Assembly (NCBI RefSeq): GCF_000010305.1
Contig: NC_012489.1
Coordinates: 1,364,001-1,428,000 of the forward strand
DNA: 64,000 nucleotides
Direction of reading: 5' to 3'
Origin: Gemmatimonas aurantiaca T-27
GTDB taxonomy: Bacteria > Gemmatimonadota > Gemmatimonadetes > Gemmatimonadales > Gemmatimonadaceae
The position numbers and the translations under genes were made by a program. The notes beneath the pieces are model-generated. The model was not told where the DNA came from and ran no database searches. It worked only from the letters and a program-made list of their open reading frames with translations. Below, in pieces: positions 9,285 through 16,970 of the stretch. The first letter of the stretch is position 1. The number at the start of each line of letters is the position of its first letter.

Positions 9285-9302
9285 CAACTCAGTGCAATAG
9301 GG

Positions 9303-9318
9303 ACAATGCACACATTGT
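9303..9318. repeat. Short inverted repeat
   Basis: ACAATG-CACA-CATTGT, a 6-bp perfect stem in the same convergent intergenic region, directly after the larger hairpin. Its function is unknown; it could be part of the terminator region. Confidence 0.4.
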
Positions 9319-9334
9319 GTGTACCCGGGCCTCG

Positions 9335-10675
9335 TCAGGCCACGTGTGAAGCCGAGTGCGAGGGGGTGCCATAGCCGGACGACGTGCCGGTTCCGGTGAT
9401 CGGTGTGACATTGGGCAGCGCCATGGCTGTGGCGCGCGCGACAGCGGCCACGTTGGCGGGAATCGTGTCGACCGACAGCGACGGCGCAATGTTCGAACCC
9501 ACGCGAGTGCTCCGCCGCGGTGTGCGGGTCGCGCTCGGCGCCGGTGCCTTGGTGGCAGTTGGTACGGCGGCGCCATTCACTTTTGTCAGGCGACGGCGAC
9601 GCTTGCGTTGATAGAGCAGTTGATCGGCACGGGCCAGCAGCTCAGAAATGCCGGCCGTGTCGGTTGGGCGCACGCGGGTGAAGCCGACGGTGAGACTGAT
9701 CGTGGTCGGGAACGCTTCCGAAGCATTGAGGACGGCCAGGCGTTCGTCTACACGACGCTGGATGGCACGCGCACCGGCACCATCGGCATCGAGGGCGAGC
9801 ACGGTGAATTCGTCACCGCCGAGTCGTGCGACGACGTCGCAATCGCGCACCGTGTCGGCGAGCAATCGCCCCACGGCCACCAGCGCCCGATCACCGACGG
9901 CGTGTCCGTACGTGTCGTTGATCTGCTTGAAGTCATCCATGTCGGCGTACATCACGACGGCGTCCTTGCCATGACGACGGGCCACACGAAGCTGCTGTTC
10001 AGCGAGGGCCAAGAAGCCACGGCGGTTGTAGAGACCTGTGAGATCGTCGGTGAGTGACGCCCGACGCAGACGACGCTCTTCACGCTTGTGCATGGAGATG
10101 TCGTGTACTGTCACGGCGAGACCATCCGATGTCGGCACGGCCTGATGCAATAGCCAGCTCGCCGACATGAGGCGACGGCTGACGCGCGTTTCTTCGACGA
10201 GCGGCGTGCGCATGGTGAGCACATCCGCGTAGCGCTCGAACAACGACGCGCCGATACGAATGGGGAGATCACGACGCAGGCGCTGTCCCACCAGTTCGCG
10301 GCCACCGCCGTAGACGAGCTGTGCACCGCTGTCATTCACGTCGGTGATCTCGAAGTCGACCAGCTCGCCGTCCGCTTCGCGTACCGCCTGCAGCAGGAAC
10401 ATGGCATCGACACTGCCGTGCATGGCCTCCTGCAAACGCCGCATGCGATCGTGCAACGCCGCATCGTCCTGCATCCGATGCAGCAGCTCCCGGTGCAGCA
10501 AGCGCCATCCCGCGATCGCCATCAACATGGCCAACCCGGCGAGGAACGGCGCCGTGCTGACCAAGCCAGGCACACCCAGGGTGCTGGCGGAGACGAAGAT
10601 GATGATGGCGGAGAGCAGTGTGAGTGCGCTCCAGAAGGGAGCACGCAGGGCGATGCGGTCTAACATGGAAGACAT
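9335..10675 (-). CDS. Diguanylate cyclase: two TM helices, PAS-like domain, GGDEF
   Basis: 446 aa. There are two N-terminal hydrophobic helices (about 12-60) with almost no loop. A PAS-like sensor (about 80-195, DFEITDVNDSGAQLVYGGG, ending TVHDISMHKREERRLRR) follows. The GGDEF domain (about 205-365) begins DDLTGLYNRRGFLALAE. The active site is an intact RLGGDEF, so cyclic-di-GMP synthesis from two GTP is expected. An RDCD inhibitory I-site lies five residues before GGDEF, so product feedback is also expected. The last 80 residues are low-complexity and Thr/Ala/Pro-rich and probably disordered. It stands alone on the minus strand. The c-di-GMP-binding protein YajQ is also in the window (31462) but not linked. 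Confidence 0.92.
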   Translation of the reverse strand: MSSMLDRIALRAPFWSALTLLSAIIIFVSASTLGVPGLVSTAPFLAGLAMLMAIAGWRLLHRELLHRMQDDAALHDRMRRLQEAMHGSVDAMFLLQAVREADGELVDFEITDVNDSGAQLVYGGGRELVGQRLRRDLPIRIGASLFERYADVLTMRTPLVEETRVSRRLMSASWLLHQAVPTSDGLAVTVHDISMHKREERRLRRASLTDDLTGLYNRRGFLALAEQQLRVARRHGKDAVVMYADMDDFKQINDTYGHAVGDRALVAVGRLLADTVRDCDVVARLGGDEFTVLALDADGAGARAIQRRVDERLAVLNASEAFPTTISLTVGFTRVRPTDTAGISELLARADQLLYQRKRRRRLTKVNGAAVPTATKAPAPSATRTPRRSTRVGSNIAPSLSVDTIPANVAAVARATAMALPNVTPITGTGTSSGYGTPSHSASHVA

Positions 10676-11036
10676 GCGAGAGGGAGTGAGGAGTCAGCCA
10701 ACCGTGATGGGTGGCGGGCTGCTTCCTCCAAGCCGTGGAGGACCGGCGACACGTCCCTCTTGGGCAACAGGCATGCCATTCATTAAGCAATAACCGACAG
10801 ACCGCAGAAAATGGTGTCGGTGAGTGTGCGTAAACTATTGTGCAGTAGTCGATTGTAATTTTTCACGAGACAGGAAGGCGGTCCCGTGATTCGAGGCAAA
10901 ATCCGGCATCAGCGGGGCAGTACCCCCGGGCATTACTGCCGAGTTCAGGAGGATGGAGAGGCGGAAAAAACGTCCGCCCGTCCATGCGCTCACGTCACCA
11001 AGTAGGGAATGAGCTGCCGCCCTTGCATGACCTGCA
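10676..11036. other. 361-bp intergenic region between actP 3' end and the diguanylate cyclase 5' end
   Basis: I see no credible gene here; the short reading frames lack coding character. On the minus strand it holds the downstream hairpins of actP (listed separately). An AT-rich stretch around 10840-10866, low in GC for this genome, probably contains the promoter of the GGDEF gene. No Shine-Dalgarno sequence is visible before the GGDEF start. Confidence 0.5.
10916..10978 (-). terminator. Two hairpins downstream of actP
   Basis: Read on the minus strand, actP is followed about 60 nt later by GGCGGA / TCCGCC (10960-10978), whose loop carries a T run. Next comes GGCAGTA / TACTGCC (10916-10940, 7-bp perfect stem, 11-nt loop). 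Neither has a trailing T tract. Together they are candidate transcription terminators or mRNA 3' end stabilisers. Confidence 0.4.
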
Positions 11037-12590
11037 TCACTCTTCGCCGAGCAAAAGCCGGGTTTCCAGCGCCGCATAGCGCTGGGCGGATTCACGATCG
11101 GGGGTCAGCAGCGATACCACGATGCCCGTGAGAAAGGACAGCGGGATCGTGATCAGCGCCGGGTTCTTGAGCGGGAAGATGGCGCTGCTCTTGTGCAGCA
11201 GGTCCACCTGGACGGCGGGTGACAGCGCGATGAGCACCAGCGTGGCTGTGGTGCCGACCACCATGCTGGAGGCCGCACCGATGGTGCTCGTGCGTCGCCA
11301 GAACACGCTCAACACGAGCGCCGGGAAGTTGGCACTGGCGGCGATCGCAAACGCGAGGCCCACCATGAAGGCCACGTTCTGCCCCTTGAACGCCACGCCG
11401 AGCGCGATCGCTACCAGGGCCAGGACAATGGTGGCGAGGCGCGCGACTTTCAGTTCTTCACCCGGCAACGGATGGCCTTTGCGGATCACGCTCGACCACA
11501 GGTCATGTGAGATGGCGGCCGCGCCCGAGAGTGCGAGACCCGCGACGACGGCCAGGATGGTCGCAAATGCCACCGCAGCGATGAAGCCCAGAAACGCACG
11601 TCCACCCAACAACTCGGCGAGCATCGGCGCAGCCATGTTGCCGCCAGCGTCGATGGACTTGATCACATCCGGCGTGACCAGCACCATCGCACCGAAACCC
11701 AGCACAAAGGTCATCAGGTAGAAGAGGCCGATGAGTCCTGTGGCGATGAACACCGACCGACGGGCGGCGCCGGCATCGGGCACGGTGTAGAAGCGCATCA
11801 GGATGTGCGGCAGGCCGGCAGTGCCGAACATCAGCGCGAGTCCCAGCGAGATGGCGTCGAGGGGATTGGAAACCAGGGATCCCGGTGCCAACACGCGGTC
11901 GCCGTACTGTTGTGCCGCAGCGGCAAAAAGCGCCCGCGGATCGAACCCGAAGCGGGCCAGCACCATGGTTGCCAACAGCGCTGCGCCGGCGAGCAGCAGC
12001 ACCGCTTTCACGATCTGCACCCACGTGGTGGCGAGCATACCGCCGAAGAGCACGTAGGCCATCATGGCGAGTCCCACGATGATGACCGCCGTTTCGTAGG
12101 GGATGCCAAAGAGCAGACGAATCAGGCTCCCGGCGCCCACCATCTGCGCGATGAGGTAAAACGCGATGGTGGCCAGTGTGCCGTATGCGGCGCTGATCCG
12201 CACCGGCACCGGATTGAGGCGCGCGGCCACGACATCGGCAAAGGTGTAGCGTCCGAGATTGCGCAGCGGTTCGGCAATGAGGAACAACACGATGGGCCAC
12301 CCTACCAGCCAGCCGGTGGAGTAGATCAATCCGTCGAATCCACTGGTGGATACCAGCCCGGCAATACCGAGGAACGACGCCGCGCTCATGTAGTCACCGG
12401 CGAGGGCAAACCCATTCTGCCCGGCCGTGACCGAGCGCCCCGCCGCATAGAAGTGTTCCGCCGTCTGTGTGCGGCGCGCCGCCCACCACGTAATGCCCAG
12501 CGTGATGACGATGAACACGCCAAAAAACCCGATGGCGACGGGGTCGGGTGTGCCGAACGTCGTGGCGGCGGCCTGCAACAGCGTGGTCAT
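11037..12590 (-). CDS. actP: Cation/acetate symporter (sodium:solute symporter family)
   Basis: 517 aa with about 13 hydrophobic helices. Family landmarks include AEHFYAAGRSVTAGQNGFAL, GDYMSAASFLGIAGLVS and LMFGTAGLPHILMRFYTVPD, matching ActP-type symporters that import acetate and other short monocarboxylates with a cation across the inner membrane. The start is supported by GGGAGGTG (12595-12602), which lies inside the end of the upstream DUF485 gene. The two genes overlap by 4 nt (ATGA), reproducing the classic yjcH-actP arrangement. Acetate is the best-known substrate of the family but is not proved here; pyruvate or propionate are alternatives. Confidence 0.92.
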   Translation of the reverse strand: MTTLLQAAATTFGTPDPVAIGFFGVFIVITLGITWWAARRTQTAEHFYAAGRSVTAGQNGFALAGDYMSAASFLGIAGLVSTSGFDGLIYSTGWLVGWPIVLFLIAEPLRNLGRYTFADVVAARLNPVPVRISAAYGTLATIAFYLIAQMVGAGSLIRLLFGIPYETAVIIVGLAMMAYVLFGGMLATTWVQIVKAVLLLAGAALLATMVLARFGFDPRALFAAAAQQYGDRVLAPGSLVSNPLDAISLGLALMFGTAGLPHILMRFYTVPDAGAARRSVFIATGLIGLFYLMTFVLGFGAMVLVTPDVIKSIDAGGNMAAPMLAELLGGRAFLGFIAAVAFATILAVVAGLALSGAAAISHDLWSSVIRKGHPLPGEELKVARLATIVLALVAIALGVAFKGQNVAFMVGLAFAIAASANFPALVLSVFWRRTSTIGAASSMVVGTTATLVLIALSPAVQVDLLHKSSAIFPLKNPALITIPLSFLTGIVVSLLTPDRESAQRYAALETRLLLGEE

Positions 12591-12907
12591 GGCGCACCTC
12601 CCTGGCTGGCCGCCCGATGCTGTTCCCGCAGTGCGCGCAGCGCCGGGTCATACACGCGGTTGGCCCACGACACGTAGGTGAAGGTGAGCAGCCAGGCGGC
12701 CACGATCACGAGTGCGCCCAGTACAATGCCGAGTGACAGTCCCTCGCCCACGCGCCGTCCCAGCAAAGCCGGGTTGAAGGCGACGAGCAGGATGAAGCCG
12801 AAGTAGACCAGCACCATCGAGATGGTGAGCAGCAGCGCCGTGCGCCACCGCTGGGCCGCGAGCTGACGGGTGGCCGCCAACGCGGCAGACTTGGGATCAG
12901 GCGTCAT
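12587..12907 (-). CDS. DUF485 inner-membrane protein (YjcH-like partner of ActP)
   Basis: 106 aa with two TM helices (about 25-47 and 58-82). The segment FNPALLGRRVGEGLSLGIV between them, followed by TFTYVSWANRVYDP, is typical of DUF485 proteins. Such proteins are almost always encoded directly before acetate-type sodium:solute symporters, and their role is not well defined. Here it is the first gene of the pair and overlaps actP by 4 nt. Upstream there is no Shine-Dalgarno sequence. A TACCTT hexamer sits 8 nt from the ATG (12916-12921), and a 6-bp hairpin (12951-12966) lies in the divergent spacer with the VKOR gene. Confidence 0.9.
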   Translation of the reverse strand: MTPDPKSAALAATRQLAAQRWRTALLLTISMVLVYFGFILLVAFNPALLGRRVGEGLSLGIVLGALVIVAAWLLTFTYVSWANRVYDPALRALREQHRAASQGGAP

Positions 12908-13006
12908 GGCGCGCGAAGGTACGGAGAGGCGATCTTATGCGATAGGGGATGGCGACAACCGTCGCCCGGCATTCACGGCACGACCTGATTCTTCGGTGAG
13001 TCTCTT

Positions 13007-13450
13007 GTGAGCATCCGCAAGTTCATGGCCATCGCGGCATTGGCCAACGCGATGGTAGCGCTGTACCTGCATCTCTGGAAACTTGGCCTGACCGGCTCGC
13101 TCGCCTGTACGGGCGCCGGTGGATGTGCCTACGTACAAGGCAGCCGCTATGGCTGGTTTCTCGGGGTCGACGTGGCCCTCATCGGGGCCATCGGCTACAC
13201 GCTCATTTTTCTGACAGCGGTCGTTGGCTCGCTGCCGCAATTCGAAGATGTGAAGTGGCCCAATCAGGCGCTGCAGGTACTGGTGTGGCCTGCGGTGCTG
13301 TTCACGGTGCGCCTCAAGTACGGCGAGTTCGTGGTGCTGAAGGGCTTCTGCCCCTGGTGTGCCGTGTCCGCGGTAACGATGGTCGTCTTCGCGGTGCTGG
13401 TCATCCTCGACGCCAAGCGCCTCAGGGAACCTCAGCCTCTCCCAGCATGA
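13007..13450 (+). CDS. Vitamin K epoxide reductase (VKOR) family protein
   Basis: 147 aa from GTG 13007, with four hydrophobic helices. The family's redox cysteines are present: Cys34 and Cys40 in SLACTGAGGCAY on the first periplasmic loop, and the CxxC at 115-118 (FCPWCAVSA) in the last helix. Bacterial VKOR homologues do the job of DsbB, passing electrons from a periplasmic thioredoxin-like oxidase to quinone. Many bacterial VKORs are fused to a thioredoxin domain. This one is not, but the convergent neighbour is a membrane-anchored CxxC thioredoxin-like protein, which is a natural partner. The 3' ends of the two genes overlap by 29 bp on opposite strands. Confidence 0.88.
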   Translation: MSIRKFMAIAALANAMVALYLHLWKLGLTGSLACTGAGGCAYVQGSRYGWFLGVDVALIGAIGYTLIFLTAVVGSLPQFEDVKWPNQALQVLVWPAVLFTVRLKYGEFVVLKGFCPWCAVSAVTMVVFAVLVILDAKRLREPQPLPA

Positions 13451-14018
13451 CGGCGTGCCAGAACTTGAGCTCTTCGCGGATCGGATAGCCCGGCATGGTG
13501 CGTACCACACGGCCATTGCGATCCACCGCGATGAACGTGGGGGTGCCGGCGTTCCGGAACGTGAGCAACACCTGCTCCGACGGCCCCGCTGGGCCAACCA
13601 GGGTGGCGCCGACAATCTTCTCCTTGGCGAGCATCGGTTCGCCTTCGGCGGCGCCCTCCAGCGTGAGCACGGTCAGGCGCGGCAACGCTCGGCCCTCTGA
13701 CAGTTCGCCAATATCCTTGAGCGACTTCTTGCACCACGAGCAGGTGCGGGAATTGATCATCACGATCGTCGGTTGCCCCTCGACGATCAGTGGCACGGTT
13801 TTCCCGGCCAGGTTCTTCACCTTGTAGACACCGATGGCGTCCTGCAGACGCGGCGCCGTTTCCGGCGCGGTATCGGTGCCCGCCACGACGTGATGATCGC
13901 GCGACAAGTCGACGGCCGATGTGCGCCGTTCTGCCGTCGCCCGACGGGCGATCAGGACGGCACAAGACAGCGCCACGAGGGTGAGCGCGAGATTGCCTGG
14001 GCGAATGGGAGTGGCCAT
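13422..14018 (-). CDS. Membrane-anchored thioredoxin-like protein
   Basis: 198 aa. An N-terminal hydrophobic segment (about 9-24) acts as signal or anchor, followed by about 50 linker residues. The thioredoxin-like fold carries a CxxC active site in INSRTCSWCKKSL and the cis-Pro region NAGTPTFIAVDRNGRV. It is expected to act in the periplasm in disulfide formation or reduction. The convergent VKOR gene overlaps its 3' end by 29 bp. Whether it is an oxidase (DsbA-like role) or a reductase (TlpA/ResA-like) cannot be decided; the active-site dipeptide SW is unusual compared with PH or EP. A GAGGT directly abuts the ATG, which is too close for an ideal ribosome binding site. Confidence 0.8.
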   Translation of the reverse strand: MATPIRPGNLALTLVALSCAVLIARRATAERRTSAVDLSRDHHVVAGTDTAPETAPRLQDAIGVYKVKNLAGKTVPLIVEGQPTIVMINSRTCSWCKKSLKDIGELSEGRALPRLTVLTLEGAAEGEPMLAKEKIVGATLVGPAGPSEQVLLTFRNAGTPTFIAVDRNGRVVRTMPGYPIREELKFWHAVMLGEAEVP

Positions 14019-14027
14019 ACCTCAAAT

Positions 14028-14942
14028 CTACCGTGTCAGGCCGCCGATGGATCCCGGCGCCGTGCCAGGCCCGACCTGCGCGTCGGACTCGGACGTGCTG
14101 AACGCCGTGGCCACGATCCAGTCGCCGTCCAGATGCCACTGCGCGCGTACGGCGATGTCGGTGTCCCGCAGTTCGGGCAGCAACAACTGCACCGGGGCCT
14201 CGCCCCGGTCGCCGCTCTCGAAGGGCAATTCGAGTTCCACTTCGGTAAAACGCACGTAGCGATGCACGAAGGGGTCGATGGCCTTGTAGATGGCCTCTTT
14301 CACGGCGAAGTGAATCAGCAGCGCTTCCCGTTCGTGCAGCGGGTCCGTGGCCCGAGCCTGCACCCAGACGATCTCCTGCGGGGTCAGGATCCGGCGGGCG
14401 ATCGAGGGGCGCCGCAGGTCGTCTGTGGTGGGACGGCGTTCGAGATCCACGCCGACATGCTGCAGCAAGCCCCCTTCGGGCACGCGTCGATGCCGAGGAG
14501 CAATCGCCGCCAAGGCGAGGGTGCGCTTGTGGCTCACCGATCCGGTGACGGCAGACGGAAGCTGTGGTCCGCCCCGAGCCGTGCGCAGAAACGCCATGTG
14601 CCGCAGCGACGCATCGGAGAGCAGACCGGACGTCTCGGCGCCCTTCGCGGTCGCCGTTTCTGTCGCCATCGGTATCGCGTCCCGCATCGCATGACGCAGT
14701 GCCATACGACCTGCGACGAACGTGCCGCGTCGTCCTTCGGGCATGGCAAGGGCGAGCTCCGCTTCATCACCGTGCAAGTGCCCGGCTTCCACCAATGCCC
14801 GGATGCCGGCATCGCTCATCAACGCATCGTCCACGGGGGCGCTGCGCAGCACACTGCCACCGAGTTGCGTCAGCAGCGGCGCGGACGCGAGGCGCGATGG
14901 TCCGGCCAACGATGCCTCATGATGCCGCATGCGCTCAGGCAT
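14028..14942 (-). CDS. 4'-phosphopantetheinyl transferase superfamily protein
   Basis: 304 aa. The conserved core is VGVDLERRPTT (Mg-binding Asp and Glu) followed about 55 residues later by HFAVKEAIYKAIDPF, the WxxKExxxKA motif with Phe replacing Trp. This is the Sfp/EntD type, which transfers phosphopantetheine from CoA to a Ser of carrier proteins. The N-terminal region carries the usual EntD-like segment (ELALAMPEGRRGTFVAGRMA). No polyketide, nonribosomal peptide or acyl carrier protein gene is nearby, so the substrate carrier is unknown. It lies 9 bp before the thioredoxin-like gene and 6 bp after the ThrE gene on the same strand, probably within one operon. Confidence 0.88.
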   Translation of the reverse strand: MPERMRHHEASLAGPSRLASAPLLTQLGGSVLRSAPVDDALMSDAGIRALVEAGHLHGDEAELALAMPEGRRGTFVAGRMALRHAMRDAIPMATETATAKGAETSGLLSDASLRHMAFLRTARGGPQLPSAVTGSVSHKRTLALAAIAPRHRRVPEGGLLQHVGVDLERRPTTDDLRRPSIARRILTPQEIVWVQARATDPLHEREALLIHFAVKEAIYKAIDPFVHRYVRFTEVELELPFESGDRGEAPVQLLLPELRDTDIAVRAQWHLDGDWIVATAFSTSESDAQVGPGTAPGSIGGLTR

Positions 14943-14948
14943 ACCGGA

Positions 14949-16253
14949 TCAGATGCGTACGCGATTCACGGAGCGTGTCACGACATTTCCAGCCAGCAGT
15001 CCGGCTGCCAGTGAAATGCCGATGATCGCGACCCGGAATGCCGTGGCAATGCCGGTTTCGACTTCCTGATCGAGTAGCGAGGTCACCGAGCGGAACCCGA
15101 TGGAGCCGGGAACCAGAATGAGCAGACCGGGGACCTGCGTGACCATCGCCACGCGACGTTTCATGCGCGCGAACAGGTTGCTGCCGGCGCTCACCACCAT
15201 CGCGCCCAGGAACGCCCCGAGTTGCTCGCCCATCGCGGCGCCGGCGAACTTCGACGTGAGATACGCCGCGGTGCTGGCCACGACGATGGGCAGCGCGTGT
15301 CGGGGCTGGGCCTTGAGCAGCACCATGAACCCGAGAGGCGCTACCAGCAGCGCCACCCATTCTGCCCAGTTGGGCAGGGGCGCGCGTGAGGACAGGTCGG
15401 CCAAGTTGGGGAGCCAACGGCTCAGATCTTCACCCAGGGCCGCGCCGGCCTTGGCACCAAGAGCCAGTCCAAATCCCAAACCGAGGAACGTCACCAGCGC
15501 ACCGCTCAAACGCGCCGTGCCCGAAGACAGGTGTCGGGTGGACAGTTCGGTCAGCGCCACGGTGAAGGTGAGCCCGGGCAGCATGATCACAAGCCCGGCC
15601 AGTGAGGTGGCATAGCCCGTCTTGGTGTGCAACACGCCGTCGAGGGTGAACGCCAACGCCGTGACCAGAAAGGCGGCGGTGGGTTCGACCACGTGCCGGG
15701 TGCTCTCCCGTCGGCTCGCGAAAATGGACACGATTGCGGTGACGAGGCCGAGCAAGGAGGCCACCACCACGTCGCCGGTGCGCACCTTGAGGAAACAGGC
15801 CACGGCCGCCGACGACATCACAAACGCCACCGGAACCAGCCAGGCCGCGTAGCGGGGAGGCTCCTTGGCCAGGGCGTTGATCTGGGCGAGGCCGGCGCGC
15901 GTGGAAATCTCCCCGTCCACGACCTGCCGCGTGATTTCTCCCAGGGTCGACAGGTGCCCGAGATTCGTGTCGCCCGGCTCCACGCGCAGCAGGTGGACCT
16001 GCTGCTGGTCGATGGGGCCAATGCCCACCATGATGCTGGTGGGGGTGGACATGAAATTGGTCTCGAGCCCGAGTTGCTGCGCGGCCGCAGAAAGGGCTGA
16101 CTCGAGCCGATGCGCCGGCGTGCCGTGCTGATGCAGCGCGCGTGCCAGCTCGAGAATGAAATGGCTGGCCGCCGCGACCCGTTCCGCGGTGGGTTCCTTG
16201 TGGCGCCCGTCGGCAAACAGCGGTGGTCCCAGATCGGCAGCACTTTCGCTCAT
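14949..16253 (-). CDS. Threonine/serine exporter (ThrE) family protein
   Basis: 434 aa from ATG 16253. The frame stays open to 16727, but that part runs antisense across the FKBP gene and is not credible; ATG 16322 is a second choice. The N-terminal domain (about 20-135) has the ThrE hallmark FILELARALHQHGTPAHRLE and TPTSIMVGIG. The C-terminal part holds about ten TM helices in two blocks separated by a polar segment near residue 300. Family members export threonine and serine in Corynebacterium, while others in this superfamily transport dicarboxylates. Neighbours give no clue to the substrate. The gene is the first of a probable three-gene minus-strand operon with the phosphopantetheinyl transferase and the thioredoxin-like gene. 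Confidence 0.85.
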   Translation of the reverse strand: MSESAADLGPPLFADGRHKEPTAERVAAASHFILELARALHQHGTPAHRLESALSAAAQQLGLETNFMSTPTSIMVGIGPIDQQQVHLLRVEPGDTNLGHLSTLGEITRQVVDGEISTRAGLAQINALAKEPPRYAAWLVPVAFVMSSAAVACFLKVRTGDVVVASLLGLVTAIVSIFASRRESTRHVVEPTAAFLVTALAFTLDGVLHTKTGYATSLAGLVIMLPGLTFTVALTELSTRHLSSGTARLSGALVTFLGLGFGLALGAKAGAALGEDLSRWLPNLADLSSRAPLPNWAEWVALLVAPLGFMVLLKAQPRHALPIVVASTAAYLTSKFAGAAMGEQLGAFLGAMVVSAGSNLFARMKRRVAMVTQVPGLLILVPGSIGFRSVTSLLDQEVETGIATAFRVAIIGISLAAGLLAGNVVTRSVNRVRI

Positions 16254-16490
16254 GGTGCGGAGCGTACGTGTGCCCAGACGCTCACGCAACCTCACCCGTG
16301 GCACATCGGGTGTTGGTGACATTGCCGTGTCGTGAACATGGCCCAATCCCGGGCCTCCGTGCTGTGGATCCGTCGACGTGACGGTATCTTGCAGGCACTG
16401 GTATCTCTGGCAGGAGTCGCGTGCGCCATGGCCGATGCCGGCTGCGCGACGGTGCGGTGCCCATTGCATCGCAGATCCACTGTATCCGAC

Positions 16491-16970
16491 ATGTTTCGTA
16501 CCCTGATCCGCCGAGTGGCGCCGCTGGTCGGCGCCGTGCTTCTCACCACGGCCTGTGGCTCCGACGCGACGCCCGACATTCCGTCCAATCCGGCGGTCGA
16601 GACGTATGCTGCTTCGCTGGGCGTCAACATTGCGCAGATGACGCGCAAGAGTGACAACCTGTTCATCCAGGATCTGGTGGTTGGCACGGGCGCCGAGGCG
16701 ATCGCCGGGCGTTCCATGGACGTGCACTACACCGGCTATTTCATCAACGGCAACCGCTTCGAGACCAGTGTGGGTCGCACGCCCATCAACCTCACGCTGG
16801 GCATCGGTCAGGTGATTCCCGGCTGGGATCAGGGATTGGCGGGCATGAAGGTGGGTGGCCGTCGCAAACTCGTGATCGGTTCGGCGTTGGCCTACGGACG
16901 TGGCGGATCGGGGTCCATCCCTCCCAACACCACGCTCGTCTTCGACGTGGAACTGGTCACGGTGCGGTAA
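16491..16970 (+). CDS. FKBP-type peptidyl-prolyl isomerase lipoprotein
   Basis: 159 aa from ATG 16491; longer in-frame extensions reach into the leader region. The N-terminus has basic residues, a hydrophobic core and the lipobox LLTTAC, so it is probably a lipoprotein exposed to the periplasm. The FKBP domain (about 55-159) shows VHYTGYFINGNRFETS, IGQVIPGWDQGLAGMKVGG, RKLVIGSALAYG and a C-terminal VFDVELVTVR, with most of the rapamycin-pocket positions. It should catalyse proline isomerisation in secreted proteins. Its stop and the next start share TAATG, so it is co-translated with the amidohydrolase downstream. About 237 bp upstream to the divergent ThrE start contain no gene. Confidence 0.92.
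   Translation: MFRTLIRRVAPLVGAVLLTTACGSDATPDIPSNPAVETYAASLGVNIAQMTRKSDNLFIQDLVVGTGAEAIAGRSMDVHYTGYFINGNRFETSVGRTPINLTLGIGQVIPGWDQGLAGMKVGGRRKLVIGSALAYGRGGSGSIPPNTTLVFDVELVTVR

Noticed and set aside
10835-11095. 86-codon frame in the actP-GGDEF gap
   Set aside because: It overlaps the actP end, covers two hairpins and has no coding signature or start signal.
16254-16727. N-terminal extension of the ThrE gene
   Set aside because: It would overlap the FKBP gene in antisense and adds no domain; ATG 16253 or 16322 gives a normal ThrE protein.
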